Below, in pieces: positions 11,465 to 23,151 of a DNA stretch of 64,000 bases. Position 1 is the stretch's first letter. The number at the start of each line of letters is the position of its first letter. The notes beneath the pieces are model-generated. The model was not told the DNA's origin. It ran no database searches and saw only the letters and a program-made list of their open reading frames with translations. The DNA is from Thelephora terrestris (taxonomy: Eukaryota; Basidiomycota; Agaricomycetes; Thelephorales; Thelephoraceae): assembly GCA_015956445.1 (NCBI GenBank), contig WIUZ02000004.1:992001-1056000 (forward strand), given 5' to 3'. The position numbers and the translations under genes were made by a program.

Positions 11465-12582
11465 TCACTGTCTGACCCTGAGCACTTTCCGTTTCCCCTT
11501 TCCACCAGGGTTGGGAGTTGGTCCACCCGCTCCTCCACCTTCGGTTGCGTTCATACCTGCCTTGATGGTATCGATCAGGATCCCTGCGGGGATAGCAGGC
11601 GAGTAGGTAGATAACCGGTTGTTGAGAGCGGGTTGAGGTTCTGGAGGTGCCGGGAGCCTACAACCCGGATTCGACTTCTTGCTAGTCGTAGTTGTTGTCG
11701 TCGGCTGAGTGGCCTGTTTGGACTTCTGCTGGGATTGCTTGCCTTTACCACCTGCGATGTGTTTGGGTTGGGTGGTAGGGGGAAGCTTGGGTTCCAGGTA
11801 CGTGTAGGGAGCCTTTGGAATGAGTTCGGGTTTTAGGCATTGAATTTGGTATGCGATGCATTCTAACAGCAGTCTCTCTGGAGGTTAGACACAGAGCGTA
11901 AGTAGGGGAAGCTGGGCAAGGGCAACGGCTAGGAGAATACTTACTCGATTTAATCGATGGATTTACGAGTTGGCCATCGCGTTTCCACTGTACCCTAACC
12001 CTTCCAGGATTTTCCCAATCCCGTGGATGGCACTTGTTAACCTCGTGCAAGGTTCCAAGGCCCAGCCTACCCGTAGCCTCTGCGATATCCTTGCTTAAAG
12101 GATGCCAGACGGCTTTGGCGCGGGAAACCCTTCTCTCGCCAGTCCCATAAGCTCTCTTCGCGTCGATGTATATAGGATATATACACGTCCATCTTTATCG
12201 CGGGTAGGAGCGGTCGCACGCATCAGTAGGCGCGAGGGCGGCGATACGGGGAGTGAACAAAAGATCGTCGCTAGAGGCAACGGAAAGGACATTACGATTT
12301 GTACGGTTTGATGTCTGTTACGGTCGAACGGTCTCCGAAGCTATGGGAACCCTCCTGACGAGAGGCAGAACCCGTTGCCGAGGGTTGGATGTCGCCCAAC
12401 TCCATAAAGTCGGGGTCGTCGACCTCATCCCCGTTATCTTCGTCGCCCTCTCGATCAGACTCGAAACCTATTTCCTCGAGGATCGCCCCTCGCGTGCCGG
12501 TGTTCGGTAGAGCACGGCTTGGAATTGAGAGATCGGTGTCGTCGTCGAATTCTTCTTCTATCATAGCCGTCCGTCGAGGCAT
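11465..12582 (-). CDS. SEC65: Signal recognition particle 19-kDa subunit (SRP19/Sec65)
   Basis: Exons are 12582..12296, 12192..11945 and 11877..11465, giving 315 aa. An acidic N-terminal extension (about 95 aa) precedes the SRP19 domain: CIYPIYIDAKRAYGTGERRV, AVWHPLSKDIAEA, LHEVNKCHPRDWENPGRVRV. The C-terminal half is Lys/Thr/Pro-rich and ends KGKRKVLRVRQ, as fungal Sec65 proteins do. Family knowledge: the protein binds SRP RNA and organises SRP54 loading for co-translational ER targeting. It converges on the GH3 gene, with 155 bp between stop codons, and diverges from the JTB-like gene. The first intron is 103 nt, long for this window. Confidence 0.93.
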
Positions 12583-12797
12583 TGCTTTTTTGCTTTCTGG
12601 GGGGTTTGTTTGGTTCGGAGGATTTCAGGATGAGCGTGATAAGGGTGCGATGAACGTTGGGGTTCGACGGAATGATGCCGCAATTTCCCTCCGTTTGTGG
12701 GGTCACGTGGGGGCGTCTCCATCTCTCATCAAGCTTCCCTCCAGCCCCCCCAATCGCCCGCTCGCCGAGCTACTCGGACTTCCCAGGTCTGCTGAGG

Positions 12798-13389
12798 ATG
12801 CTGGCCAGGGTTACAGTTATCTTATGGTGCTTGCTGTAAGTATTCAAGGTCATGTAACTCTGTACGGGGATCTAATGGCCACGTCCAGATTTATGCTGTT
12901 AGATGCCACTCACGCCGCAGAACACGACGAAACTAAGATGACCTGTAGGCCTTTCGGCCGTTGTGAACCATGTCCGGAAGACTCGGTGTGTATACTTTGC
13001 ATTCTTGGTTCGTTCGATCCCGTTTGACTAACTAGCCACAGCTTCACGAAACGTTCTGTCAACCATTTGGCAACAGGCGCCTGATGCACTGTACCCTCGA
13101 TGACGATTCCGCAGTGTCTCCCACCACATCGTCATCACAGCAAATAGATGACCACCCGCCACACTCGAGAATTAAAGGCGAAATCCCGGCATGGCAATCC
13201 TGTGGCCGAATAGTTTCGAAAGAACGGTCGGACTACTTTGAGTTTATCCTGTGTAACATCCTGTTCGCCGCCGGTGCTCTTGTCCTCCTATTCACAAGAT
13301 CTAGAAGGGTGGAGGTTCTTCACGCAAGGCAGCTGGCTGCTAGGATAGGTCTAGTTAGAGGCGGTGGGGGGGTTTTGGTTCGTGGATAG
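12798..13389 (+). CDS. Single-pass membrane protein resembling JTB
   Basis: Exons are 12798..12835, 12889..12985 and 13042..13389 (160 aa). It begins with a signal peptide (MLARVTVILWCLLFMLLDA), then a Cys-rich lumenal part (TCRPFGRCEPCPEDS, FCQPFGNRRLMHC, EIPAWQSCGR), one transmembrane helix (FEFILCNILFAAGALVLL) and a short basic cytosolic tail. Signal peptide, paired-Cys ectodomain, one helix and short tail match the JTB (jumping translocation breakpoint) family layout in order and size; that assignment is inference from architecture and Cys spacing. JTB itself has poorly defined roles. The frame runs through all three exons without a break, so the gene looks intact. Confidence 0.7.
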
Positions 13390-13525
13390 GCGTTGTCTGG
13401 TTATTCTTGCTGCCGTGAGTGATGCATCCCGGCTGAGACAACCCGCGTGCTGATAGGCTATGCTCTAGGTATAGTAATACGCATATGCTGTATAATTTAA
13501 CCCAGGATTTCAATCCAGCTAGCTT

Positions 13526-14867
13526 CTAATCCGCCAGAATTTCCTTGAGCTTCTCCACGAGTCTCTCGTTCTCCTCCTCTGTTCCAACGGTGACTCGGAG
13601 GCACGCTTCGCATCCCACTTCCTTTCCTCTGAACCGTACAACGATGCCTTTCTCCTCTGCCAGGGTCCTGTAAACCGCCTGCGCTCTATCGGTATCCTTC
13701 TTTCCGTTCTTGTCCAGCACCGGAACCATGATGAAGTTGGCCTCATTGGAGCCTATGGGAATACCCAACGCAGGGATGGTGGAAAAGGATTGCAAGAGCT
13801 TCTCTCGGGAAGCATTCAGGATCGTGATTTTGTTGTGCTTCAAGTCGAGAGATTCCGGGGAGAGTGCGCGTAGGGCAAGGTAAGCAGTGGGGGTGGAGAT
13901 GTTATAGGGAGCCTTTGCGTTGTTGAGGACGTGGACGAGCGCAGGGTGTGCAATCGCGATTCCCAACCTGGAGGACATGCTGTCATTCAACCGACGCGCC
14001 CCCACGTGTGATTCTCACTGACCTGATAGCTGCGAGGCCAAAGCTCTTGCTAAGGGTTTGTGCAACGCACAGATTCGCGTACTCGGTGACTAGAGAGGTT
14101 GCGGAGGCAGAGGGGTTTGCAAAATCGATGTAAGCCTCATCCACGACCACGACGCCCTTGAAATTTTCGTAGTCTAATACCTGCTTTACAGACGACAAGG
14201 CGATTGTCGTTCCAGTTGGGTTCCCTGGAGAGCACAGGAATATGATTTTGATCAAAGGGTCTGCGTCGATCGCTTCCTTGACCTAAACACCCCTTCACGT
14301 TATCGAGGCCGATTCTCAGGGTGAGCGAACACACTGGACCTTATCCACCCGCAGCGAGAACCTTCCGCTCTCTCCTCCCTCTCCGTGGGTAGATTCTAGC
14401 TCAAGTGGGACCTTGACCACACCAACATCGTTGATCTGGGCGCAGACCGAGTACATCCCATATGTCGGAGGCGTGATCAAAATCTTTTCCTCTCCTCCAG
14501 GTTTAACGATAATCCTGATCAGCAGATCGATGACCTCGTCTGAACCCACTCCGAGGAAGACGTGCGCGGGGCCGGGCAGGTTTCGAATGTGGGCGATCTT
14601 GGATTTGATGGGTTCGTGCGAAGGCGAAGGGTACCTGTGCAAATCCAGGCCTTCGATCTCGTCCAGCTCGGTCCTCGCGGTTTTTGGGGGTTGGATGGAG
14701 TGACCGAGAGAGTTTTCGTTGGCGTCGAGGAGGATGCCTTCGGAGTAGTCGTCTCGAGCGCAGCGGTAGGGATGCAAGGCTAGGATGTTGGGTCGGATTA
14801 GTGATTCGAGGTTGAAGTGAGCTGGTTTTTTGGGGTAGAGTGACTCGGAGAGGCCGTGGATAGCCAT
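13526..14867 (-). CDS. HIS5: Histidinol-phosphate aminotransferase
   Basis: Exons are 14867..14340, 14282..14023 and 13967..13526, giving 409 aa. Class I/II aminotransferase features: LDANENSLG, HRYPSPSHEPIK, VFLGVGSDEVIDLLIR, FLCSPGNPTGT, VVDEAYIDF, and the PLP-binding lysine in AQTLSKSFGLA (Lys about 255). A conserved arginine appears in ACLRVTVG near the C-terminus. It converts imidazole-acetol phosphate plus glutamate to histidinol phosphate in histidine biosynthesis. It shares a 247-bp divergent promoter region with CIA1 and converges with the JTB-like gene (136 bp between stops). Length is normal for fungal His5. Confidence 0.95.
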
Positions 14868-15114
14868 TTTAGATCCCTAGGAGTAGAAGGAACGAGACGT
14901 TTCGAGTGACTGGCGTCTAGACGGAACCCAAGTCGAATGGCTGGTTCAAAGGGAGAACCTTGGACTCAGAACGAGAACGTGGATGTGTTTGTGCAAGAAA
15001 AAGGTGTGCGGCCGTCTACGCCTTGCGCCACCGAGTCAGCAAATGTGCGATCAAAAACAAACTTGCAAGTTACTTAGCGCCGTAGATTAGATTTGCTGCT
15101 TCTTCCCCGACTCT

Positions 15115-16389
15115 ATGACGACCGACGGATCCTCAATCGAGATCACGCTCATCGCAGAACTACCAGGTGCGTATTGCGGTCTTACAGAATACGTGCGTCA
15201 ATTCACAAGTCAAACAGGTCACCAAGACCGTGCGTGGGCGATCGCATGGAACCCGACGAAACCGCTTCTCGCGTCTTGTTCAGCAGATAAGACCGTTCGA
15301 TTGTACAGCTACCATACGCCTCCTCCTTCGGACGTCGATTCCCCTTCTCACGGAGGCGAGCTCAAGTTCGAGCTGAACGCCTCGATAACTACGGGACACG
15401 CGAAGACTGTTCGAGCCCTGGCTTGGTCTCCATCTGGGAACACTCTGGCGACTGGCTCGTTCGATTCTAACGTTGGGATCTGGCAGCAAGTTGGGGAGGA
15501 AGACGAAGAGGGAGCATGGGAGTGCGTTAGTTCTTTGGAAGGTCACGAGACGGAGTGCAAAGGCGTCGCATACTCGGCGAGCGGAACGCTTTTGGCGAGC
15601 TGCAGTAGGGATAAATCTGTCTGGGTATGGGAAGGTCGGTAATTCGATTATTCCGTTTCCCGGGTTTCTGACACGTCGGCCTTAGTGTTGCCAGATGCCG
15701 ACTTTGAGTGCATGGGAGTACTGATGGAACACTCGCAAGACGTGAAATCGGTTGCGTGGCATCCTCGCGAAGAGGTAAGGCAATCGAATTGGTTGGATTC
15801 GGCGTTACATGGGTCTTTTATGAACATCAGGTTTTAGCGTCTTGCTCGTACGACGACACGATACGAATATGGATAGACGACCCTCAGGACGACTGGGATT
15901 GCGTTGCGATCTTACGAGGGCATACATCCACCGTCTGGTCCATAAGTTTCTCACCAGATGGAAATTACATCGCTTCCGGGTCTGATGACAAGACGGTGCG
16001 GATTTGGAAGCGAATGGACCAGCACAAGTGGGAGTGTGCACAGGTTTTGGAAGGGTATCACGATAGAACGATATTCTCTGTCGCATGGGGGGAGGGTACA
16101 ACCGGTTCGCTGGGGTGGGTTGCGAGTGCGTCTAGCGACGGGCAGATCATTGTGTACCAAGTCAATGTAAGTCCTCCCGAACTCTTCAGATCACACGGTT
16201 CTCAACGAAGGATAGGTAACCGAGGAGGGAGGGATTGAGGCGAGGTTGTTAACCAAGATGACGTCTGCTCATGGCGTCTACGATGTCAACTGTGTCGCGT
16301 GGTGTCCTGGCAACAGACTCGAAAATTGTTTGGCATCTTGCGGAGATGATGGCTCGGTCAAGATATGGAAGGTGCAGGTTGGAAAATGA
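15115..16389 (+). CDS. CIA1: Cytosolic iron-sulfur assembly WD40 protein
   Basis: Exons are 15115..15166, 15218..15634, 15686..15774, 15831..16166 and 16216..16389 (355 aa). Seven WD-type repeats can be counted: AWAIAWNPTKPLLASCSADK, ALAWSPSGNTLATGSFDS, GVAYSASGTLLASCSRDK, SVAWHPREEVLASCSYDD, SISFSPDGNYIASGSDDK, SVAWGEG...WVASASSDG and CVAWCPGNRLENCLASCGDD. Repeat order, inter-repeat acidic linkers and total length match Cia1/CIAO1. Family knowledge: it is part of the targeting complex that inserts Fe-S clusters into cytosolic and nuclear proteins. Only 47 bp separate its stop from the stop of the convergent Kre9-like gene. Confidence 0.93.
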
Positions 16390-16436
16390 ACCAAGTCAGG
16401 GTATTTTGATTAGTAAACAATTAATAACGTGACATG

Positions 16437-16980
16437 TCAGTTGAGCGTGAATGGACTGGGAGAGGCGATGCTGAATTGAGGGCTGAAGTTGCCCGAATCA
16501 CCAAAGACTGTGTGACACGCAAATTAATTCTGGAACGATCAACGAAAGGACAATACTGACAAACAGCCTGGTAACTTCCGGAGTCGACCCAGGGAATGGT
16601 CACCAGGACGTACCCTTGGGTAATGGGCACCCCACCGGCGAGGATTACTGCCGGATCACGGTTAGCATGACGAGGTAAGCGAGGGAGCGGTCAGCTTACT
16701 TGGAAGGGTCCGGCCGTTCTGGCGGAGGTAGATGGCAGCGACCTGGTTCGTGATTTGGGCAGGGGGATTGGAAGCATCCCTGTTTCAGTCAGACGGAGGT
16801 AGCGCAGTGAACATCAGCAAGAGACACGTACCACGTGAAGTTGTAAGTCTGCGCGTAATTGAGGACGACCCCGGCAGTGGGATAGGTAATGGGAGGGGCC
16901 CAGACATCTTGAGTAGTAGCGTCGGATGCGCCGACGAGGAGAGCAGAGACAAGACCAGCGAGGAGGGCGGTGAACTTCAT
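16437..16980 (-). CDS. Small secreted Kre9/KNH-domain protein
   Basis: Exons are 16980..16832, 16779..16700, 16647..16561 and 16507..16437 (128 aa). A signal peptide (MKFTALLAGLVSALLVGASD) leads into DVWAPPITYPTAGVV, YNFTWDASNPPAQITN, YLRQNGRT and a final SYQAVFFGDSGNFSPQFSI. This is the Kre9/KNH1 N-terminal beta-sandwich domain found in Ser/Thr-rich fungal cell-wall and GPI proteins. Here the domain is nearly the whole protein; the Ser/Thr tail and GPI signal are absent. A cell-wall or extracellular role is inferred. An in-frame ATG three codons upstream (16989) is an alternative start. Confidence 0.85.
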
Positions 16981-17548
16981 GACGGACAAGGGTAAGAGTG
17001 GATGGGGCGATTATTCGAGTGTTGGTTCGAGGTATTTATTCGATGAGAACCGTGTGTACTTATGCCCCTTGATGCCCCCTAAGGAGCGTCCGAAGAAGCT
17101 GTTTCAGCTGACGTTGGAAGTTCGCTGAACATTCTTCGCAGCGCTTATTCCGAAGCTTGCGGAATGGCCTGTAATGGCGGGTCGGGATGCTGCTGCGGGC
17201 GACTGAATTCTTGGTGGTAACGACGGCCACCAGAAGCAGCGGCAGGTGGCGGCGCGGTGGACGGTGCGCCACTTCCCCCCTATTCGAACCACCGACAAAT
17301 GTGATTCGGTTGACGAGAAGCATGATCCGAACTATCGCATAATCAGACAAGGCAGGAGTCGGGGCGCGGAGACGACGCTCACATGGACATCGGTTGCCGC
17401 CGAAGCCCAGTCGCTCTTCGCTTTGCAAGACAGTGTGGTGATCAATCAATCATGCACATGGTCCGCCGATCGACGACAGCGGCCATAACGCTGATATCGA
17501 CGAGCGTACCACTCCCCCCTCAGAACCACACAACGCGCTCGCACGAGA
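16981..17548. other. Divergent intergenic region between the Kre9-like gene and MYND gene A
   Basis: 568 bp between divergent start codons. A 129-codon minus-strand frame at 17060..17449 has no domain, signal peptide or splice continuation and is judged non-coding. Presumably carries both promoters. Confidence 0.55.
17030..17043 (-). promoter_or_regulatory. TATA-like box of the Kre9-like gene
   Basis: On the minus strand the sequence reads GAATAAATACC about 55 bp upstream of the ATG at 16980. Position and composition fit a TATA element of a secreted-protein gene; no further evidence. Confidence 0.4.
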
Positions 17549-19932
17549 ATGCCTGGCCCTGGAGCGAAAACCAAGCAAAAGTCCAAGAAGAACGCTCAAC
17601 CTAATCCCTCCGTCCCATCCACACCCCCGACCTTCGTGGCCGATATAGACAACGCAGAAGACTGGGCCGGGATCGTCAGCGTGCTATGTGAAACTCTCCA
17701 ACTCCCAGGTGGGTTCTCTAATTCTCCCCCTGCTGACCCCCGAAGCCTGATCGCCAATCCTAACCTGTAGACCTCGAAACAAGAAGCGGTCTCAAAAAAG
17801 TCCATGCCGATTTCCAAGACATCTACCGACGTCTCATCGGCCTCTACGAGGCAAACATCCAATCCGATAATATCACCGGCGGAGTCATCGGCATTTTCGC
17901 CAGAATGTCTGTAGATTCTATTCTACGGGACAAACTTTTTGAGAAAGGTTCCGTTATCTCATCCATTAGACCAAAGCTTACCTGAGAACCCGTATCTTTC
18001 AGGTTTCTTGAAGAAACTATTCCCACTCCTGCAAAGAGAGCACACGCGTCATATGGCCTTGGTCGCGTTGGCGACTATAACTCACCACGGAGGCACCCAA
18101 GTCCACACCGAGATCGCAAAACAGACGCCCGTCCTCGTCCGCCTCATGCGCGAGAACAAATACGATTCCAAGGTCCTCGAATTGGCTATCGTAGCCATCT
18201 CTCACGCTGCCCGAGCTGTTTTGCTCGACGTCAATAAACTACCTGACCCCAAAGTTGTCAAACTGATTGGTCTCGAGAACATGCTCGACGTCGTTCTCGA
18301 GAGCATCCGTTACCCATGGATCTCCTCCCTTGCCGTTACCCACGCCATCCCCCTCCTCGGTTCTCCTACCCTCCATTGTTGGGATGTCGCCTTGAAGCAT
18401 CCTGATCTCTTAAACTTCCTTGCTGCTTGTCTCCGATGTGAAGACCTCAGCGTCCGTTGCGATGCCATGATCGCATTCTTCCAACTCCATCATCACGACA
18501 CCAAGCCCGACACTACCATTCTCGATCCAAGAAAAGTCATTGAAAGTTTCGAGAGTGGTGCTTTCAAACGACCCCGTATCGAAGATGCGATTCTCGAATA
18601 CGGCTTGCAAGAAACCGACTTCTTCACCCAAGTACTCGCCGCAAGGAATTTCCAATCCGCCATGCAAAAGGCCGTAGACACAGGAAACCTCGTAGACCTC
18701 GGTCGTACCTTGGCTCGCTTGATCACCCACACAGAGTTTTCCATCGGTGACGGTTATTACCAGGCCATCAACGAGCGGACGGGAAAGATGGAGATCGTTG
18801 ACACCGGTCTCCCCTTCCAACAATGGCGGGATTCTCTTCCTCACTGCGCAGAGGCATTGCAAGCAACCGGTTACGCCTCTGATATCGATATGGCCGATAT
18901 TCTCCACATCAAGTACTTAATAATGATGCGCAAATTCAGGGAGGCCGCTCCTCGCGCCAAAGCCGCCTTAGAACGCAGCCCACACATTCCTTATTTCTAC
19001 TACCCCATGACCCTCTTAGCGGACAAGGAGGAAGGTCTTAGGTATGCCAAGAAAGGGATGAAGTGCAAGACCACCACAAAGTTCTTGCACTTTAGCATGA
19101 TGAAGCGCGCTATCGAGTTTGCCGGAAATTTGGGGATCAGTGCTGTAGTGAACAAGCCTGCAGGGAGAGCAAGGGAACTGGGTATCGCCTTTATGACCAG
19201 TGCCATGGAAGATGCCAAGGATTTTATCGCGAATGCTCACCCAGATTCACGTCACATGCAAGAGGTCATAGACTGGTACATGCTCATGACTTTAACCCTC
19301 AAGGGTCCCGAGCTGCACATGAGCTTGATAGATTTTGCGGTGAGTGTTCTCAAAGCCTGGTGTCTGACCACCCCTCATCCCTCCGTGATCACAGCCTGTG
19401 TTGGACAAGCGAGAGTTGGCTGCGGAATTCTTGGAGGTCACAGGGGTTACTCCCTTTGAAAGCCAGGCCGACCTCGCTCTTCGAACCATTCTTCAACACA
19501 CGGACGCAGGAAACCTCGAATGGGGCCCTCCGATGATGAAGATCAACAAATTGCTCGCCAACGAGTGGAAATACACGCACGAGAGAAACCCTGTCCCGGA
19601 GAACGTCGAACGAAGGATGGACGACCTAGCGGCGTGGTTGGAGAAGCTTGACATTGAGCCAGGCGAAACCGAACCGACGTATTGCGTGAACCCGAAAGTG
19701 AACCCGAACAAGGTCGTTTTGTATCGTTGCACCCATTGTGGAACTCCCAGCGCTGTTTTGAGGAGGTGCGGGTGTGGGAAGGTCCGGTGAGTGTTGTTTT
19801 CTTGAAACTGTCTTCGCCTCTACTCTCTGACATCGTTGATGCGCCGGCTGAAGGTACTGTGACGCGGCTTGTCAGAAGCAGGACTGGAAGAAACACAAAC
19901 CGAATTGCCCTGCCACCAAGTCTAAGGATTGA
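17549..19932 (+). CDS. MYND zinc-finger protein, tandem copy A
   Basis: Exons are 17549..17708, 17771..17947, 18003..19339, 19395..19786 and 19854..19932 (714 aa). The start MPGPGAK is supported by the paralogue, which begins MPGPGAR. The body is alpha-helical, TPR/ARM-like (RHMALVALATITHHGG, LLNFLAACLRCEDLSVRCDA, MKRAIEFAGNLG). The C-terminal MYND finger spans about residues 670-706: CTHCGTPSAVLRRCGCGKV, then RYCDAACQKQDWKKHKPNC, with the last intron splitting it. MYND fingers usually bind proline-rich partners. No SET domain is present, so it is not a methyltransferase of the SMYD class. Function unknown; the family is expanded in Agaricomycetes. Confidence 0.88.
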
Positions 19933-20225
19933 CGCGCCTTTTGTCGCTCGCATCTGCTTGACGATTACCCACCCAGCTGTATCTTACTACCTTCGAGCCC
20001 CGTTACATACGCGTTTGCATTTATAGTATTATCGTGTGTATCAGCTGCTTGTAAGCCATTCTTGTCGAAACCCGTGTGAGTTTCCGAGTCTCCGTGCGGA
20101 GCCTTGTCTAATCGGTCTCGATCATTCACTTTCACCCAGAACTGCTCAGGGGCGGAACGCAGTCGTTCGTTACTTACTCTCGCCTCGACTACACATCCTC
20201 TTTCGTCCTCCGCGCGTTTGCAGAT

Positions 20226-22704
20226 ATGCCCGGTCCAGGCGCGAGGCGGCAGAAACCAAGGCCAAAGAAACCTATCCAGCCTCCGTTCGTCTCCCTGGCG
20301 GACAATCCCATCTCCACATTTGCCATCGACATCGACCACGAGGAAGGATGGCATATCATCGTCAATTTACTTTGCAAGCATCTCGAACTCCCGGGTATGC
20401 TACGAGCGCTGCCCATCTTTGTCAGAGGCTGGCAGGCTGACCCGAACCGCGAGCGCAGACCTTACAACGCGACGCGGTTTGAAGCAGATTCATGCGGACT
20501 TTACCCGAATCTACGACCGGATGAACATGATGTACAACAATAATTTGGACAAGGAGAAGATCACCGGTGGTATTGTCGGGATTTGGGCTAAAATGTGTAC
20601 AGATTCCCTTTTGATGCACAAACTCTTTGAGAAAGGTCAGCTGTTCCGCGCTAGCCCGGGATCATGGCGTTTATCTTATCATGCCTCGTGGCGCTGAATG
20701 CGTTCTAATCTTAGGTTTTCTGGGGAAACTTTGGCCGCTCCTTGGCAATCTCTCGACCCGCCATATGGCTTTGGTCGCTCTAGCGAGCGTCACCCACCAC
20801 GGAGGGGAAGACGCCCGCACGGAGATCGCGAAGCAAAGTCCCCTTCTCGTACGCATAATGCGCGAAGACCCGAACGATTACAAGACGATCGAGTTGGCTA
20901 TCGTGACCCTCTGTCATGCCGTTCAAGCCGTTCTTCTGGTATCCGACAAAGTTCCTGACCCGAAAGTTGTCAAATCCCTCGGGATCAAGGATGTAATCGA
21001 CGTCACCCTCGATAACATTCGTCGACTGCCCACTTCCCCCCTTATGGTTCAACACGCGATCCCTCTCTTGGTGGCTCCTACGATGCATTGCTGGGAGGTC
21101 TGTGTGAAGCACAAGTCGTTGTTGAATTTCCTTGCGGCTTGCCTTCGTTGCTCGGACATCATCATTCGGTGCGAGGTTATGGGTGGCTTCATTCGCCTCC
21201 ACCACCATGACGCCCAAATAGAGTGGGCTCCGCTCGATCCCCAGAGGCTCATCGAGACCTTTACGACGGGAGGGTTCAGCAGGAGGCCCCGGGTCTCGGC
21301 GGCGATGATGAGATACGGTCCGGAGAACACGGATATCGTCAACACTCTGACCGCCGCGACGTCGTTCCAGAAGGCTATGCAGGCCGCTGTTGGGAGCAAG
21401 AATCTTGTGCAGTTGGGGAGGACCCTGGCCGGGTTGATCGTTCAGACGGAGTTCTCTATCAGCGATGGGTGGTACCAGGCCGTGGATCCCAAGACCGGAA
21501 GAATGGAAGCTATCGATGTAGGGTTGCCATTCAAGCGGTGGAGAGACGCGCTTCCTATTTGTGCGGCCGAACTGCGGAAGACGGGTCTCATGCTTGACAC
21601 TGACCGAGCTGATATTCTGGAGATAAAGTACTATGTTATGACACAGAATCTTGCGAGGGCCATCCCTATGGCGAAGGCGGCCATCGAAAGGAGCCCAGAC
21701 GTTGCCTACTACTACTACGCCGTCTCGCTCACATCCGACACGGAGGAAGGCCTACGATACTCTAAGAAAGGGATGAAGTCTGCGCAGATCACTCCGTTCC
21801 TGAAGTATTGCATGATGAGACGCGCCGTCGAGTTCTCTTGCGATCAAGGCCTACAGGCAGTGTTGGACCCGCAGCCGGACGGTGGGGAGAGAAGGGAGTT
21901 GGGTTTCGCGTTTTTACAGAGCGCGATGGAGGATTCCAAGGAGTTTATGGAGCGTGCGCCGCCAGATTCGAGGCACATGGAGGGCGTAATCGACTGGAAC
22001 GTCCTCGTCACCTTGACTTACAAAGGACCGGAAATAAGCACAGATCTTCGAGAGCTCAAGGTGAGCTGCCCCGTCTGGTCTCCTGAGACTCACCGTCTAA
22101 TGAATTGTCTCGTTATTCAAAGTCTGCTTTCGAGCAACGGGAGCTGGCGGGGGAGTTCTTGGAGCTTACGGGAATACCCCATCAAAAGACTTTCCCGATC
22201 TTGACCGCCCGGTCGGTTTTGGACCACTACGGGCCTGGCCTCAAAGAATGGGGACTGGTCGTAGAGAGGTTGAACGAGGTGATCGAAGGTTCCGCGGATT
22301 ACGAGCATCATAAGCCCGCGCCTACGACCAAGGAGGATAAGGAACACGAGTTAGCCGCTTGGTTGAACAACCTCGACCTTGATGGACAGGACGAGGGGGA
22401 AGATGGCCACGGGTGCGCGAACATTAAGGAAAATCCAAAGAGGGTGGAGTTGTATAGGTGCACGCATTGCGGGAACCCTAGCGCGGTTTTGAGGAAGTGT
22501 AAGTGTAACAAAGTCAGGTCAGTATCTGATCATTTCCATCTTCCGAGCCCTACCGTCTCTCACCTTCGATCTCGTCCGGGATCCTGATAATCTTTCCTCA
22601 CCCTGTGATGGCGACCCTAAAGGTACTGCGACGCAGCGTGCCAAAAGCAAGATTGGAAGAAACACAAACCGCACTGTACAGCCATCTCTCGGTCTCGACC
22701 TTGA
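20226..22704 (+). CDS. MYND zinc-finger protein, tandem copy B
   Basis: Exons are 20226..20394, 20459..20635, 20715..22060, 22123..22517 and 22623..22704 (722 aa). It has the same five-exon structure, the same second-exon length (177 nt) and the same intron phases as copy A, so the two arose by tandem duplication. Shared blocks include KKVHADF/KQIHADF, THHGG, FLAACLRC, GRTLA and EEGLRY. The C-terminal MYND finger (about residues 677-713) is intact: CTHCGNPSAVLRKCKCNKV, then RYCDAACQKQDWKKHKPHC. Divergence between the copies is substantial by eye in the body but low in the finger. Both frames are open, so both genes appear functional. Confidence 0.88.
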
Positions 22705-23151
22705 TCTGGTGTTCTGCCACCCGTATCCTAGCTTGTCCATCTTGACACACGAACGCAATCAGGTCCGATGAGCTGCGCAGCGTTCAATCCCCTTAATTGT
22801 TGAAACACTCTTACGACAACGTCTCACTGAACCCTTAACGACGAATAGCTTACCAAACTTGTATTGTACTGCTTCTGTGTTCATTCAGAGCCCGCATAAA
22901 CGAACGTGAGAATGTATTTCAGAAATAAAAAATTATTGACGGGAGTCAGTGGTGGGGGTAAGTGAATGTATGAGTATCTTCTGCTATCGCAGAGGATGAC
23001 CCTTAATAGGTGTGATAACATGAACGAGTCGAAAAGCACTGCAGCCCCATCTAAGAGGTATGGAGACATTGTCTAAACCAGCGCGCACTAGCGAGCGTGG
23101 TGTTAGGGAAAGAAGTCACAGACTTGAACCTTCCCGGGAGCGATCGGTCAA
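22705..23151. other. Convergent intergenic region, MYND copy B to chitinase
   Basis: 447 bp between two stop codons. It holds 3' untranslated sequence of both genes; no further gene seen. Confidence 0.6.

Noticed and set aside
17060-17449. 129-codon minus-strand frame between the Kre9-like gene and MYND copy A
   Set aside because: No domain, no signal peptide, Arg-rich composition typical of a chance frame in GC-rich DNA.
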